64,000 bases of DNA from JAIBAJ01 sp965284645 (GCA_965284645.1 OZ260106.1:2418001-2482000), one strand, 5' to 3'. Shown: positions 25,904-34,360, numbered from the stretch's first letter. Notes: generated from the sequence alone by a model not told the origin. Numbers and translations: made by a program.

Positions 25904-25965
25904 TTTCCTATTTCCTATTTTCTATTTCCTATTTTCTATTTTCTATTTTCTAATTCCTATTTCCC
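25904..25965. repeat. Heptanucleotide microsatellite (TTTYYTA)n
   Basis: About 8.8 units of 7 bp, mostly TTTCCTA or TTTTCTA, run into the 3' end of the SDR gene at 25968. Confidence 0.85.
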
Positions 25966-25967
25966 AA

Positions 25968-26666
25968 TTAAACCTTCAAACTCCCCAAACCACCATCAAC
26001 ACCAATCACTTGTCCAGTTAGCCAAGAACTGTTGTCTGAAAGAAGAAATTCAACCAAGGTGGCAGAGTCTTCTACTGTGCCTATGCGTTGTAAGGGATGT
26101 CGTTTGGCTGCGGCTTCTCTTTTCTCGGGCGAATTCAATAAACCGGAGGCCAAGGAGGTATCGCTCAAGGATGGAGCCACCACATTGAAACGAATGGGGA
26201 TAGCTGCAAATTCGGCCGCTAAACTTTTAGCCAAACCTTCTACTGCTGCTTTTGAACTGGCAATAGAAGCATGATAAGGCATACCCAGTTTGGCTGCAAC
26301 GGTGCTAAATAAAACTACACTGGCTTTTCCTCGGCGTAGTTTGGGCAATAAAGTTTGGATAGCCTTCACTGCACCCAAAACGTTTTGGTGAAAATCAGCC
26401 ATAAAATCCTCTACACCAAGGCGGTTAAATGGTTTAAGGTTGATGGAACCCGGACAGTAAACCAGCCCATGGATTTCTTCGGGGAAATGATCCAATTGGG
26501 ACCAATCATCGCTTGCTGCATTAAAAAGCGTAGTTCGCACGCCCCACAATTCTAAATCTTCGCTGGGTGTTCGGGTAATGGCAAAAAGGGAATGGTCGTC
26601 TTTTAGGCGTTCAACTATCGAAAGGCCTATTCCTTTTCCTGCTCCGATGATGACGATGTTTTTCAT
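25968..26666 (-). CDS. Divergent SDR protein of the photolyase operon
   Basis: The 232-aa product is SDR-like, with GAGKGIG (8-14), Ser121 in VVLFSTVA and Lys139, and a TGQVIGVDGG end. The residue four before the lysine, normally the catalytic tyrosine, is Ile135 (S-I-A-S-S-K). I recall the same substitution in homologues beside photolyase genes, so it is probably a family trait and not a recent mutation. A normal dehydrogenase reaction is therefore doubtful. It is the last gene of the seven-gene photolyase operon, with its ATG one base after the DUF2256 stop codon. Confidence 0.8.
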   Translation of the reverse strand: MKNIVIIGAGKGIGLSIVERLKDDHSLFAITRTPSEDLELWGVRTTLFNAASDDWSQLDHFPEEIHGLVYCPGSINLKPFNRLGVEDFMADFHQNVLGAVKAIQTLLPKLRRGKASVVLFSTVAAKLGMPYHASIASSKAAVEGLAKSLAAEFAAIPIRFNVVAPSLSDTSLASGLLNSPEKREAAAKRHPLQRIGTVEDSATLVEFLLSDNSSWLTGQVIGVDGGLGSLKV

Positions 26667-26667
26667 G

Positions 26668-26832
26668 TTATGTTGTTTGAATGGTTGTTTTTGTTTTGGA
26701 TAGTTTTTTACACCGTTGGCTGCAGTAGTTTACTTGCTCCCACACCTTTTCCCATTTTTTTCGCCATAGGAAAGGTCGCTGGCAAACCTTACAGATTTTA
26801 CTAGGCAAATGCTGTTTTTTTACGCCCTGCAT
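26668..26832 (-). CDS. DUF2256 small zinc-ribbon-like protein
   Basis: A 54-aa protein that begins MQGVKKQHLPSKICKVC and ends YCSQRCKKLSKTKTTIQTT. Two Cys pairs, C14-x2-C17 and C37-x3-C41, flank a Trp-rich FLWRKKWEKVWEQV segment. This is the DUF2256 pattern, a family usually found in photolyase/cryptochrome gene clusters. Its start lies inside the 3' end of the FAD-domain gene (32-bp overlap in another frame) and its stop lies one base before the SDR ATG, so it fills what looks like a 134-bp gap. Likely metal-binding; role unknown. Confidence 0.9.
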   Translation of the reverse strand: MQGVKKQHLPSKICKVCQRPFLWRKKWEKVWEQVNYCSQRCKKLSKTKTTIQTT

Positions 26833-27940
26833 AGTTTGAAAATTGATCTTTTAAATGAGGCTCTATTTTTTTCCAATAAGCAAAGAAGGATGGAAAATAT
26901 CCCTTGATTTCAGGAACCATCCATGTTCGGCTTTCTTCTATCCCGCTGAGGTGACGTGAATAAGGATGTTCCTTGTAATAAACCTTACTGTTCCCTAGAG
27001 CAGGTTGCAATTCCGTCCATTCGCCAACAAATACCTGTAGCTGAGGAATGTTTTTGCCTAAAGCAAGGGCAAATTCGATGCAAGCAGTTGAAACAGGATA
27101 CTTTTTAAAGTGAGAAGGTTCTAACAATAAAATTCGGTTTGCATTTGTTTGGGCATGCCAACTTGGGTCTAGGTTGTAATAGGTGTAAAGAAAGGTAGGC
27201 AACTCGGTATTTAGGTCAAGAATAGCCCTTGTGGGAAGTGCCGGATTTAAGGCCGGAACCATGGTTTCTTGCAATTCTTGAGGTGGAGGAAGGATGGAAA
27301 GGTCATCGTAGCTTTTGTCAAGGTAGCTTCCGGTTTGGTGAATTCCGGTGTATTTTGAAATGTTTTCTTGGTTGGCATAGTATTTTTTGCTGCTGTTAGT
27401 GGCAGCTACCCATTGCCAACTGCAAGCATTGCTAGCCCAATCGCCATCCAACAAATGGTAATACATCCACTGGGCTGGAATTTTCCAATAGCTACGGGCA
27501 ATATTGCAGGCAAGTGATGCAACATACATTCGACAATGGTTGTGCATGTAACCTGTTTTATACAAATCGCGAATGGCTTGGTCGATGCCAAGTATCCCGG
27601 TTTGTGCTTCAACTATAGCTTTGGATATTTTGGCTTGGTTGACTTGGAATTGCGGTGATTTTATATCCCGGTCTATTTCCTTTTCTTGCCATACACGTTG
27701 GAAATAATCCCTCCAAGCGAGTTCTTTAACAAAAGCTTCTATGGCATGCAATTGAAATCCGTGGGAAATAACCTCATCTAAAACTTGTTTAGTGCTGATT
27801 ACACCCCGCGAAATATACGGCGATAAGTATGTAACCTTGCCCTCGGTGTAGTTTCGAGTTTTGCCATACAGGACAGGATCAACTTCTTGAATACGTTCTA
27901 GAATGGAAGGCAAATCGGTAGGGAAAGAGGGAATGCTCAT
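26801..27940 (-). CDS. Photolyase/cryptochrome-like protein starting with the FAD domain
   Basis: The 379-aa product starts directly with a photolyase FAD-binding catalytic domain: YLSPYISRGVIS, FVKELAWRDYFQRV, GYMHNHCRMYVAS, HLLDGDWASNACSWQWVA. The usual N-terminal alpha/beta antenna domain is absent. Instead, ~130 residues follow (about 250-379) with an alpha/beta look (NRILLLEPSHF, LQVFVGEWTEL), which may be the antenna domain moved to the C-terminus. It may repair UV-damaged DNA or act as a light sensor. It overlaps TIGR03643 by 4 bp. Confidence 0.82.
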   Translation of the reverse strand: MSIPSFPTDLPSILERIQEVDPVLYGKTRNYTEGKVTYLSPYISRGVISTKQVLDEVISHGFQLHAIEAFVKELAWRDYFQRVWQEKEIDRDIKSPQFQVNQAKISKAIVEAQTGILGIDQAIRDLYKTGYMHNHCRMYVASLACNIARSYWKIPAQWMYYHLLDGDWASNACSWQWVAATNSSKKYYANQENISKYTGIHQTGSYLDKSYDDLSILPPPQELQETMVPALNPALPTRAILDLNTELPTFLYTYYNLDPSWHAQTNANRILLLEPSHFKKYPVSTACIEFALALGKNIPQLQVFVGEWTELQPALGNSKVYYKEHPYSRHLSGIEESRTWMVPEIKGYFPSFFAYWKKIEPHLKDQFSNYAGRKKTAFA

Positions 27941-28206
27941 CGTTTTGAAATTTTATTGCCTGTAATTTGTCTTTGACGGTTGCATTTGAACCGGTTGATG
28001 CCACTTAAACGTTTTGCCAAATGTTTTTGACTAACTCCCGAATTGACACGTTTTCGCCACATTCTAAAGCTGGAAGGTTTCATTTCTCTCCGCATCAGTT
28101 CGATAACTTCTGCTTCAGAGAGACCAAATTGGAAGTGTATGGCTTCGAATGGAGTTCGGTCTTCCCAAGCCATTTCAATGATTCGGTCAGTTTCTTGTTC
28201 GGTCAT
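27937..28206 (-). CDS. TIGR03643 family protein
   Basis: This 89-aa, basic protein begins with TEQETDRIIEMAWEDRTPFEAIHFQFGLSEAEVIELMRREMKPSSFRMWRKRV, which matches TIGR03643, a small family found with photolyase-related genes. The helical, helix-turn-helix-like pattern (FGLSEAEVIELMRREM) and the Arg/Lys-rich tail hint at nucleic acid binding; this is inference. It overlaps both neighbours by 4 bp, so it is clearly part of the operon. Confidence 0.85.
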   Translation of the reverse strand: MTEQETDRIIEMAWEDRTPFEAIHFQFGLSEAEVIELMRREMKPSSFRMWRKRVNSGVSQKHLAKRLSGINRFKCNRQRQITGNKISKR

Positions 28207-29687
28207 AATCCATGTAGTTTTGATAAATAGTTTTCAGCCTTGGCTAGTACAGCCGACTTTTTATTTGTTTCATTTTTATCCCAGGTGCGCACCAACATGC
28301 CCAAGCGTGGATTTGAAAGAAAGAAGGTACGGTGTTCATTCATAAATCGCCAGAATAGAGCATCCCAAATACCTGTCCATTCACCCGTTTTGGAGTAATC
28401 ACTCATTTTTAGCAAATAGTTGCTACCACTGATATAGGGTTTGGTACACATTTTTCCACCATCCGCAAATTGCGACATTCCGTAAACATTGGGTACCATC
28501 ACCCAATCGTAGGCATCGATATACATTTCCATAAACCATTGGTAAACCGCATCTGGATGAATTTCGCACAGTAACATGAAATTTCCCAGAATCATCAGGC
28601 GTTCGATGTGATGATTGTAGGCTGTTTTTAAATTCTTTTTTATAATGGTATCAATAGGTAAAATTCCTGTTTCTCCAGTATAAAACGAAGCAGGTAAGGA
28701 ACGGTGAAAGTTCCAGAAATTGTGGGTTCGTTGGGCGCTCCCTTCTCGCTGATAAATGGCTCTAATAAATTCACGCCAGCCTAAAATTTGTCTTACAAAT
28801 CCTTCCATACTTGCCAATGGAACCGCATTACTTAAACCAAAAGCAATGGCCTTTTCTAACACCAAATTAGGGGTTAACAACCCAACATTCAACAAAGGGC
28901 TGAGAACGGAATGGTGAAGAATGGATGGTTTTTGGGGAATAGCGTCTTCGTATGGACCAAAATGATAAAATCGCTGCAGCAGGAAATCGTTCAACCATTC
29001 TTTTGCTTCTTGGAAAGTAGTCGGGTAAATAAATGGACCGGTAAGATCGCCTGGGTTGTTTGGATAGAATTCAGAAATATAAAGTTCAGCCTCTTTGTAT
29101 TCTTTGCTTTTGGTGGGGAACTGAACCGGTGGTGGTATTTGTTTGCTTGGGTATTTCAGGCGGTTTTCGCTATCGAACGACCATTTGCCGCCCAATGCTT
29201 GGCCATTGGCATCGGTTAAGATTTTTTTTTGTTTACGAAAGTGAATATAGAAATCGGTTTGGAAATAGCGTTTATGAGAGGCGAAATACAAATCCAAATC
29301 TGCTTTTTCCAAGATGAAAATTGGATTTTTATACAAGGTCAAACCAAGCCCTAAGGAAGAGGCCTTTCGATGGATTCTGTTTTCTAACCAATTATCCGTA
29401 ACCTCCACCATCGAAAGCTGTTGAACACCTTGTTCGTGGAGCCGGGTAATCAAACATTGAATAGCTGATTCGGCTTGGTTTGACTCAATGTATTCAACAG
29501 CAAACCCTTTTTGAGCAAGGTAGAGGGCATAGGCCTTCATGCTGGCTCTGTGAAAAACTAACTTTTGTTTATGGAAATTATATTGCCTAAAAAAAAGCTG
29601 TTCTTCCACCAAGATAATTCTTGAACCCACAGGAATGAATTGAACATCTTCAAGGAGTTGATGCGGAAATACCAGGTGGACATTCAT
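28203..29687 (-). CDS. DPRP/PhrB-type cryptochrome-photolyase, iron-sulfur ligands missing
   Basis: The 494-aa product belongs to the deoxyribodipyrimidine photolyase-related (DPRP) group that includes the bacterial (6-4) photolyase PhrB. Typical parts are the N-terminal VFPHQLL start, the MEGFVRQILGWREFIRAIY helix, and the FAD region DAYDWVMVPNVYGMSQFADGG. PhrB holds a 4Fe-4S cluster with four Cys, two of them just after the KMSDY segment. Here that site reads KMSDYSKTGEW, with no Cys, so the cluster is probably lost. Only three Cys exist in the whole protein. It lies 5 bp after tspO. Confidence 0.88.
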   Translation of the reverse strand: MNVHLVFPHQLLEDVQFIPVGSRIILVEEQLFFRQYNFHKQKLVFHRASMKAYALYLAQKGFAVEYIESNQAESAIQCLITRLHEQGVQQLSMVEVTDNWLENRIHRKASSLGLGLTLYKNPIFILEKADLDLYFASHKRYFQTDFYIHFRKQKKILTDANGQALGGKWSFDSENRLKYPSKQIPPPVQFPTKSKEYKEAELYISEFYPNNPGDLTGPFIYPTTFQEAKEWLNDFLLQRFYHFGPYEDAIPQKPSILHHSVLSPLLNVGLLTPNLVLEKAIAFGLSNAVPLASMEGFVRQILGWREFIRAIYQREGSAQRTHNFWNFHRSLPASFYTGETGILPIDTIIKKNLKTAYNHHIERLMILGNFMLLCEIHPDAVYQWFMEMYIDAYDWVMVPNVYGMSQFADGGKMCTKPYISGSNYLLKMSDYSKTGEWTGIWDALFWRFMNEHRTFFLSNPRLGMLVRTWDKNETNKKSAVLAKAENYLSKLHGL

Positions 29688-29692
29688 ATGGA

Positions 29693-30169
29693 TTAAATTT
29701 CAGGGTTTAACCGCCAAATGGTGAAGGTGAGGAAGGTGGCAAAACCTACCCAAGCCAAATAAGGGATGAGCAGATAGGATGCCCAAGGATTAATGGGATG
29801 GAATTGTCGGATGCAGAGAAGAATGGTAATCCACATCACAATCATTTCAGCTAAGGCAAAACCAATGCTTTTTTGGACAAAGAAAATTTCGGACCAAGCC
29901 ATATTTAGAAAAAATTGAGCCAAGAAAATCAGGAAGGCTTGCAGTTTCAAAGGTGAATTCGAATGCCATACCAAGGAAATGGAAACACCCATGGCGATGT
30001 ACAGAACTGACCAAACCGGTCCGAATAGCCAATTGGGCGGGTTCCAACTGGGTTTGTTCAGAAGTAGATACCAGGTTTGAATGGAGGCTGATGTTCGCAC
30101 ACCGCTTAAAATACCTAGCACCAGGCAAAGGGTAATCGAAACAACGAGTTTGAAGGCGAGTGTTTTCAT
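29693..30169 (-). CDS. tspO: TspO/MBR family protein
   Basis: The 158-aa product has five hydrophobic helices and the family signature NKPSWNPPNWLFGPVWSVLYIAMG, plus NMAWSEIFF. TspO proteins bind porphyrins and can break them down in the light; in several bacteria they affect pigment or stress responses. In this operon, a link to photosensitising porphyrins or light stress is plausible (inference). The ATG overlaps the end of the SRPBCC gene by 4 bp. Confidence 0.95.
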   Translation of the reverse strand: MKTLAFKLVVSITLCLVLGILSGVRTSASIQTWYLLLNKPSWNPPNWLFGPVWSVLYIAMGVSISLVWHSNSPLKLQAFLIFLAQFFLNMAWSEIFFVQKSIGFALAEMIVMWITILLCIRQFHPINPWASYLLIPYLAWVGFATFLTFTIWRLNPEI

Positions 30170-30624
30170 GATTTGGATTTGAATTTGTTTTCCAAGGCTT
30201 GGTAGCGGAAACTGAAAATTTGCTTTACTTTTTCATCAACAAAGAGCTTCGAGGCTATCCAACCAAATATGGATTTTCCAACATCGTAGTGAAGGATATC
30301 GGTCATCAAAGTGCCACCTTCCACCGCTTTGAAATGGTGTTCGTGGTGCCAAATATTGTAGGGCCCCAGGCGTTGTTCGTCCACAAAAAAGTGTGGTTCC
30401 TGAATATGCGTAATTTCTGTCATCCAGGATAAGGGAATGTTTAGCATGGGCTTGATTTTATAGGTAATAATCAAACCGGGGTACATTTTCTCAGGCACAT
30501 CCGAGGTGATTTGAAAATCAAGCTCTTTGGGTGTAACGGCATTGAGGTTTTTGGGCGTGGCAAAAAAATCCCACACTTCCTCAATCGGTAATGGAATAAA
30601 CTGTTCTTGCTTGATTCGTTTCAT
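30166..30624 (-). CDS. SRPBCC family protein, first gene of the photolyase operon
   Basis: The 152-aa product is a START/Bet v1-like ligand-binding protein (MKRIKQEQFIPLPIEEVWDFFATPKNLNAVTP, GPYNIWHHEHHFKAVEGGTLMTDILHYDVG). The longer frame from 30786 was rejected because the upstream part lies in repeat DNA and before the promoter. A TAACTTTGC -7 motif lies 19 bp upstream of the ATG at 30624. Similar proteins are often encoded beside photolyases, but the ligand is unknown. Confidence 0.87.
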   Translation of the reverse strand: MKRIKQEQFIPLPIEEVWDFFATPKNLNAVTPKELDFQITSDVPEKMYPGLIITYKIKPMLNIPLSWMTEITHIQEPHFFVDEQRLGPYNIWHHEHHFKAVEGGTLMTDILHYDVGKSIFGWIASKLFVDEKVKQIFSFRYQALENKFKSKS

Positions 30625-30643
30625 TTTGTTTAATCTTTTCTTT

Positions 30644-30652
30644 GCAAAGTTA
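30644..30652 (-). promoter_or_regulatory. Photolyase operon -7 promoter motif (TAACTTTGC)
   Basis: A perfect minus-strand TAnnTTTGC. It is the only good promoter seen for the seven genes, which then run without real gaps from 30624 to 25968. Confidence 0.6.
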
Positions 30653-30705
30653 AACAAAGCTAAGATGCTGAAACCATAAAAAATGCAAACAGGAGGGAAG
30701 GATAG

Positions 30706-30878
30706 ATTTAAACCCAGATTATGGATTAGAAATGCATAAACGATTAACCAGTTGTAAATCAATTTGTATGGCCAAATTGATAACAACTGCTATCCCGAAA
30801 TTTCTTCGGGAGGGGTAAACCCAACTAAATCAAGTAGTTCGGATTTGTAAATCCTCCTATTGATTAATTTGGGTTAAA
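30706..30878 (-). repeat. Family A MITE-like element, copy A4 (near full length)
   Basis: Inverted relative to A5 and nearly identical to it over ~170 bp. Its ends are ATTTAAACCCAGATTA and TTAATTTGGGTTAAA, and it has the central hairpin CCCGAAATTTCTTCGGG. It lies about 50 bp upstream of the photolyase operon promoter motif. Confidence 0.85.
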
Positions 30879-30988
30879 CTGAATGAAATTGGGGAAGAAT
30901 TAAGTTCGGAGGGGCTAGCTGGAGTAGAATTAAACTTCTGTAACGTTTAGGATTATCAGCCATTGGTTGAAGGTTAATTGAAATGCAA

Positions 30989-31168
30989 CAGCCCAATACC
31001 CGTACACAACCGGGCACGGAGACCTCGGGCAAGGATAGAGGCAGTGTAGCCCACAGGGATGCGGAGGCACGGAGCAGACCGAGGACTACCGCCGAAAGCC
31101 TGACCCTACCGCCTAAATGCAAAGGTTTAGTTCGAGTAGGAAGGTAAAAGGCGGTAGGGGGCCCGCCT
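30989..31168 (-). repeat. Family G structured element, copy G5
   Basis: Read on the minus strand it starts GGCGGGCCC with a perfect outer stem CCCTACCGCC and GGCGGTAGGG, then GTCAGGCTTTCGGCGGTAG, TCCTCGGTCTGCTCCG and CTATCCTTGCCCG. The gap 30625-31267 holds this copy, A4 and the operon promoter. Confidence 0.87.
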
Positions 31169-31267
31169 AAGAGAATTAAAAATTAGGAAATTAAAAATTA
31201 TAAATTTGGATGGTCGAAAAGTGCTACAGGCTTTTAAAATAAATAAACCTGAATAGCAAAATGTTTC

Positions 31268-33520
31268 TCAAAACTTCGTTCTAAATCCAGCATAGATATT
31301 GATTCCCATCGTTGGCGCATACACCATGGAGGCATCGAAATAGGGGCTGTTGGTATTGTCGGCCGACAAAATTACTGGCGATGCTTTGAAATTAGTAAGG
31401 TTTTCACCACCTAGGTAAAGTTCCCATTTTTTGAATCCCTTGGTAATTTGCGCGTTCAATTGAGGATAGGGCTGCGAATAGACTGGAAGGCGAATAGTTT
31501 CAGGATTGGATAGGGTAGAGGGGATCCGCATTTGGCCAATGTATTGCAGGGTGAAGTCGAATTTCCACTTGTCGAATTTGGTGGCATAGGCCAAGTTAAG
31601 CAGTCCACGGTGCATGGGAATAAAGGGATTTTGTTGCAAACGACCGGCCAAGGTGGAACGAGAATCGGTGAATTTGTAGGCCAATTTAAGTCCGAACCGT
31701 TTCCAAATTTCCCAAAATACTTCTACATGGGCGGCATTGGCGTACGAAATACCGTTTAAGTTGGAAAGGATGACCTGTTGCGGGTTTTGGTCGAAATCGG
31801 CTAAGGTTCGCTGTTCGAAATCGGTTCTGAAAAAGTCGGCATTTATTTGTCCTTCCCGTCCGGCTATAGTAAAACTGGTTACAAAGCTTACCCCATAATT
31901 CCAGGCTGATTCAGCTTTTAAGGCTTCGGGCACAATAACCTTCCTATTGCTGGCCATTACAGCTTGTTCGAACAAAGGATTGGCCACTCTAAAACCTTTT
32001 CCACCCGAAAATCGGAGGGCAGATTCCTCCCATAAATTCACCTTGAAGTGCAAGCGAGGGCTAAATCGGGTGCCGTACAAGTTATGGAAATCAGCTCGGC
32101 CACCCGCAATCAGGGAAAAGCGACCGGTAGCATTGAAATCGTATTCGGCAAATAAGCCAGGTACTACTTCGTTTCGGTTGAAACTGCTATCGTTGTAGTG
32201 TTGTAGGTAATTATCGAGTAGCAGACTGAAGCCGGTTTTAAATTTATGTCGGGTATTGTTTAGGATACTTTGGTAAATCAGGTTGATATAGCCTGTACGT
32301 TGACTGCCATTTAAGTTTTTTGAATTGGTTTGAATGCTGGTTTCTTGGTAGCGCCAACTCGTAACAGTACCAATACTTTTCCAAGGTTTTTCGGGAAAGA
32401 GAAAGCCAACTTTGGTAAACAATTCGCCCAATTTATTTTTTACCTGAATATGATAATTTGCCACAAGGTGTTGCCCTCCCATGTGCATCGAACTAGCGTC
32501 GGCTGTTCCTCCATTTCGTTCATCCAAAAGGCCCCGAAACCCAATTTGACCTTCTGTTTTTTTACCTGAATGAAATTGCCATTTGTGCATAAGATTCGCT
32601 TGATGACCAGTTGGCATATCAAGGAAATTATCATGGTTATGATCGTTTTTCAAAAAGGTACCATTTCCGTGCAACAGGGTAATAGTTGACCATTTGTTGT
32701 TCAGTTTTAAGGCCGAATAAAGGTTTCCTTCGATACGTCCCAATTCACCAATAAAAAGGTTGGCAAATAGTTTTTCAGCTTCATTCGGCTTTTTGAATTC
32801 AAGGTTTATCTGTCCGGCCAAAGCATCGTAGCCCGTAGTTACGGTTCCTGCCCCTTTTGCAATTTGAATACTTTCCATCCAGGGCCCTGGTACGAAGGTG
32901 AGTCCATAGCTGGAAACGATTCCACGGAGGTAAGGAATCCCTTCGGCTGTAAGTTGGGTATAAACCCCATCGAGCCCCAGCATTTGGATTTTCTTCGCAC
33001 CCGACACGGCATCCGTAAATACTACATCGACTGAGGCATTGGTGCCAAAACTTTCAGCTAGGTTGCAACAGGCAGCCTTTAGCAATTCGTTTTTTCCCAT
33101 GGTTTCCACCCCTTTTGTTGACAGGGTTGACATTCGGGAGGTGGCATTCCCCGCATTTACCTCAACTTGTTGTAATTGAATACCTTGTTGCAGGGTAAGT
33201 GTTTTAAAAGAATAATCTTGAATAAGAAAAGTGTCGGAAGTATAGCCAATGAAACTAACCACAAGCTGCTGAGGGAAGAGTCCTAGCACTTCGATTTGAA
33301 ATTGGCCAAGGCTATCGGTGGTGGCAAATTTTGGGTTTGGACCTAAGGTGGCAAGGGTAGCAAAAGGCAGAATTTCGGTCTCTTGGTTTGAATTTTTGCC
33401 GGTTACTTTCCCTTTTAGTATTCCGCTAATCTGAGCAGAAACCACAGAGGAAAAAAGCAGTAAAACGAGTATAGAAAACAGCGGTTTTGAGAACCTGGTG
33501 AGGAATTGTAAGTCTTTCAT
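31268..33520 (-). CDS. TonB-dependent receptor, probably for a metal (copper-type)
   Basis: A 750-aa outer-membrane receptor: signal peptide to about residue 29, CarboxypepD_reg-like domain (FATLATLGPNPKFATTDSLGQFQIEVLG), plug (LLKAACCNLAESFGTNASVDVVFTDAVSGAKKIQMLGLDG) and barrel ending in Phe (GFRTKF). The AACCNLAESF plug form is one I associate with metal receptors of Bacteroidota, and the loop SSMHMGGQH is rich in Met and His. Its upstream neighbour is an HYC_CC_PP-like protein, which supports a metal link. Copper is a guess. Confidence 0.88.
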   Translation of the reverse strand: MKDLQFLTRFSKPLFSILVLLLFSSVVSAQISGILKGKVTGKNSNQETEILPFATLATLGPNPKFATTDSLGQFQIEVLGLFPQQLVVSFIGYTSDTFLIQDYSFKTLTLQQGIQLQQVEVNAGNATSRMSTLSTKGVETMGKNELLKAACCNLAESFGTNASVDVVFTDAVSGAKKIQMLGLDGVYTQLTAEGIPYLRGIVSSYGLTFVPGPWMESIQIAKGAGTVTTGYDALAGQINLEFKKPNEAEKLFANLFIGELGRIEGNLYSALKLNNKWSTITLLHGNGTFLKNDHNHDNFLDMPTGHQANLMHKWQFHSGKKTEGQIGFRGLLDERNGGTADASSMHMGGQHLVANYHIQVKNKLGELFTKVGFLFPEKPWKSIGTVTSWRYQETSIQTNSKNLNGSQRTGYINLIYQSILNNTRHKFKTGFSLLLDNYLQHYNDSSFNRNEVVPGLFAEYDFNATGRFSLIAGGRADFHNLYGTRFSPRLHFKVNLWEESALRFSGGKGFRVANPLFEQAVMASNRKVIVPEALKAESAWNYGVSFVTSFTIAGREGQINADFFRTDFEQRTLADFDQNPQQVILSNLNGISYANAAHVEVFWEIWKRFGLKLAYKFTDSRSTLAGRLQQNPFIPMHRGLLNLAYATKFDKWKFDFTLQYIGQMRIPSTLSNPETIRLPVYSQPYPQLNAQITKGFKKWELYLGGENLTNFKASPVILSADNTNSPYFDASMVYAPTMGINIYAGFRTKF

Positions 33521-33583
33521 AACAAGGTATAAACAATAAAAATCGTGGAATAGGCAAACAGGTGCAGCAACGATTTTTAAAGC

Positions 33584-33976
33584 CTATAAATTGTATCGCA
33601 TTAAGAGGGAAAGAACATTCGCAAATTGGGGAGGCGGATCAAGTCCTGAGTACCATTTGACGAAAAAAGTATGTAAATCAGGAAGCGTAATGGAAGGAGG
33701 TAAATCCAAAACAAGCAGGCAAAGGTTGAATTTAAAAAGCTTGTTTGCGTTGAACTTGTCGAGTAAGATATTAACCTTAAAAAAGGTGCAGCATTTAGCT
33801 TGGACCGAACTTTTGGGGCTTGGGTTTGGTTTGCAGCACGAAAAAGTATCGTTGATTTTCCATTCTGTTTTTCCCGAAGCAAGGCATTGCATTCCTAGTA
33901 CCTGCATGGCAACTGGAGCAATCGAAATCACCAGAGCGAGGGTTAAGAGCAGGGTAAAATTCAGCCTTTTTTGCAT
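33584..33976 (-). CDS. HYC_CC_PP-like secreted protein
   Basis: This 130-aa protein has a signal peptide, then Cys-rich motifs in the order MQCLASGK, FSCC, AKCCTFF, and a C-terminal DPPPQF. This is the HYC_CC_PP family layout of Bacteroidota, though the first motif lacks the usual His-Tyr before Cys. Such genes are found next to metal-type TonB receptors, as here (63 bp upstream on the same strand). The paired Cys suggest metal or disulphide binding in the periplasm. A promoter motif lies 6 bp before the ATG. Confidence 0.75.
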   Translation of the reverse strand: MQKRLNFTLLLTLALVISIAPVAMQVLGMQCLASGKTEWKINDTFSCCKPNPSPKSSVQAKCCTFFKVNILLDKFNANKLFKFNLCLLVLDLPPSITLPDLHTFFVKWYSGLDPPPQFANVLSLLMRYNL

Positions 33977-33982
33977 GGAGCA

Positions 33983-33991
33983 GCAAAGGTA
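33983..33991 (-). promoter_or_regulatory. -7 promoter motif (TACCTTTGC) of the HYC_CC_PP-TonB unit
   Basis: A perfect minus-strand TAnnTTTGC ends 6 bases before the ATG at 33976, again implying a very short leader. Confidence 0.55.
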
Positions 33992-34052
33992 GTTTTTTTT
34001 TGTATAGCAATAGTTGTAACGGAGTTCCCTTGTTGATAGTTTTTGGATAAGT

Positions 34053-34219
34053 TGGCGGGCCCCTTTTTGCCAAGAATATTTGTGCTAAAGATCTTGGCTA
34101 AGTGCTAGGCAAAAAGGTCACGCTTTCCGCAGTAGTCCTCAGGCTGCTCCGTGCCTCCGCATCCTTGTGGGCTACTTGCTGCAATCGTTGCCCGGGGTGC
34201 TGGAACTGGGCTGTGGTGG
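34053..34219 (+). repeat. Family G structured element, copy G6
   Basis: It starts GGCGGGCCCC, with perfect outer stem CCTTTTTGCC and GGCAAAAAGG, then GTCACGCTTTCCGCAGTAG, TCCTCAGGCTGCTCCG and CTCCGCATCC. This is the only copy between two divergent genes; the rest of 33992-34618 holds only a microsatellite and a promoter. Confidence 0.85.
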
Positions 34220-34360
34220 TTTAAATTGAAACAGAATAGTGGAATAATAAAAAGTGCTTGAATAAAAAGGCTTTTCCACGTGGAAGTTTAAAAGGTGGCC
34301 ATTACTTCTTTTTTTTCTCCTTCTTTTTCTCCCGAAAACCTAAGCACTTGGTAGTAAACT

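Noticed and set aside
30625..30786. 54-residue N-terminal extension of the SRPBCC protein
   Set aside because: It is read through family A copy A4 and across the promoter motif at 30644-30652; the ATG at 30624 gives a normal family start.
30874..31122. 82-aa open frame on the - strand
   Set aside because: It is formed by family G copy G5 in reverse and has no homologue-like pattern.
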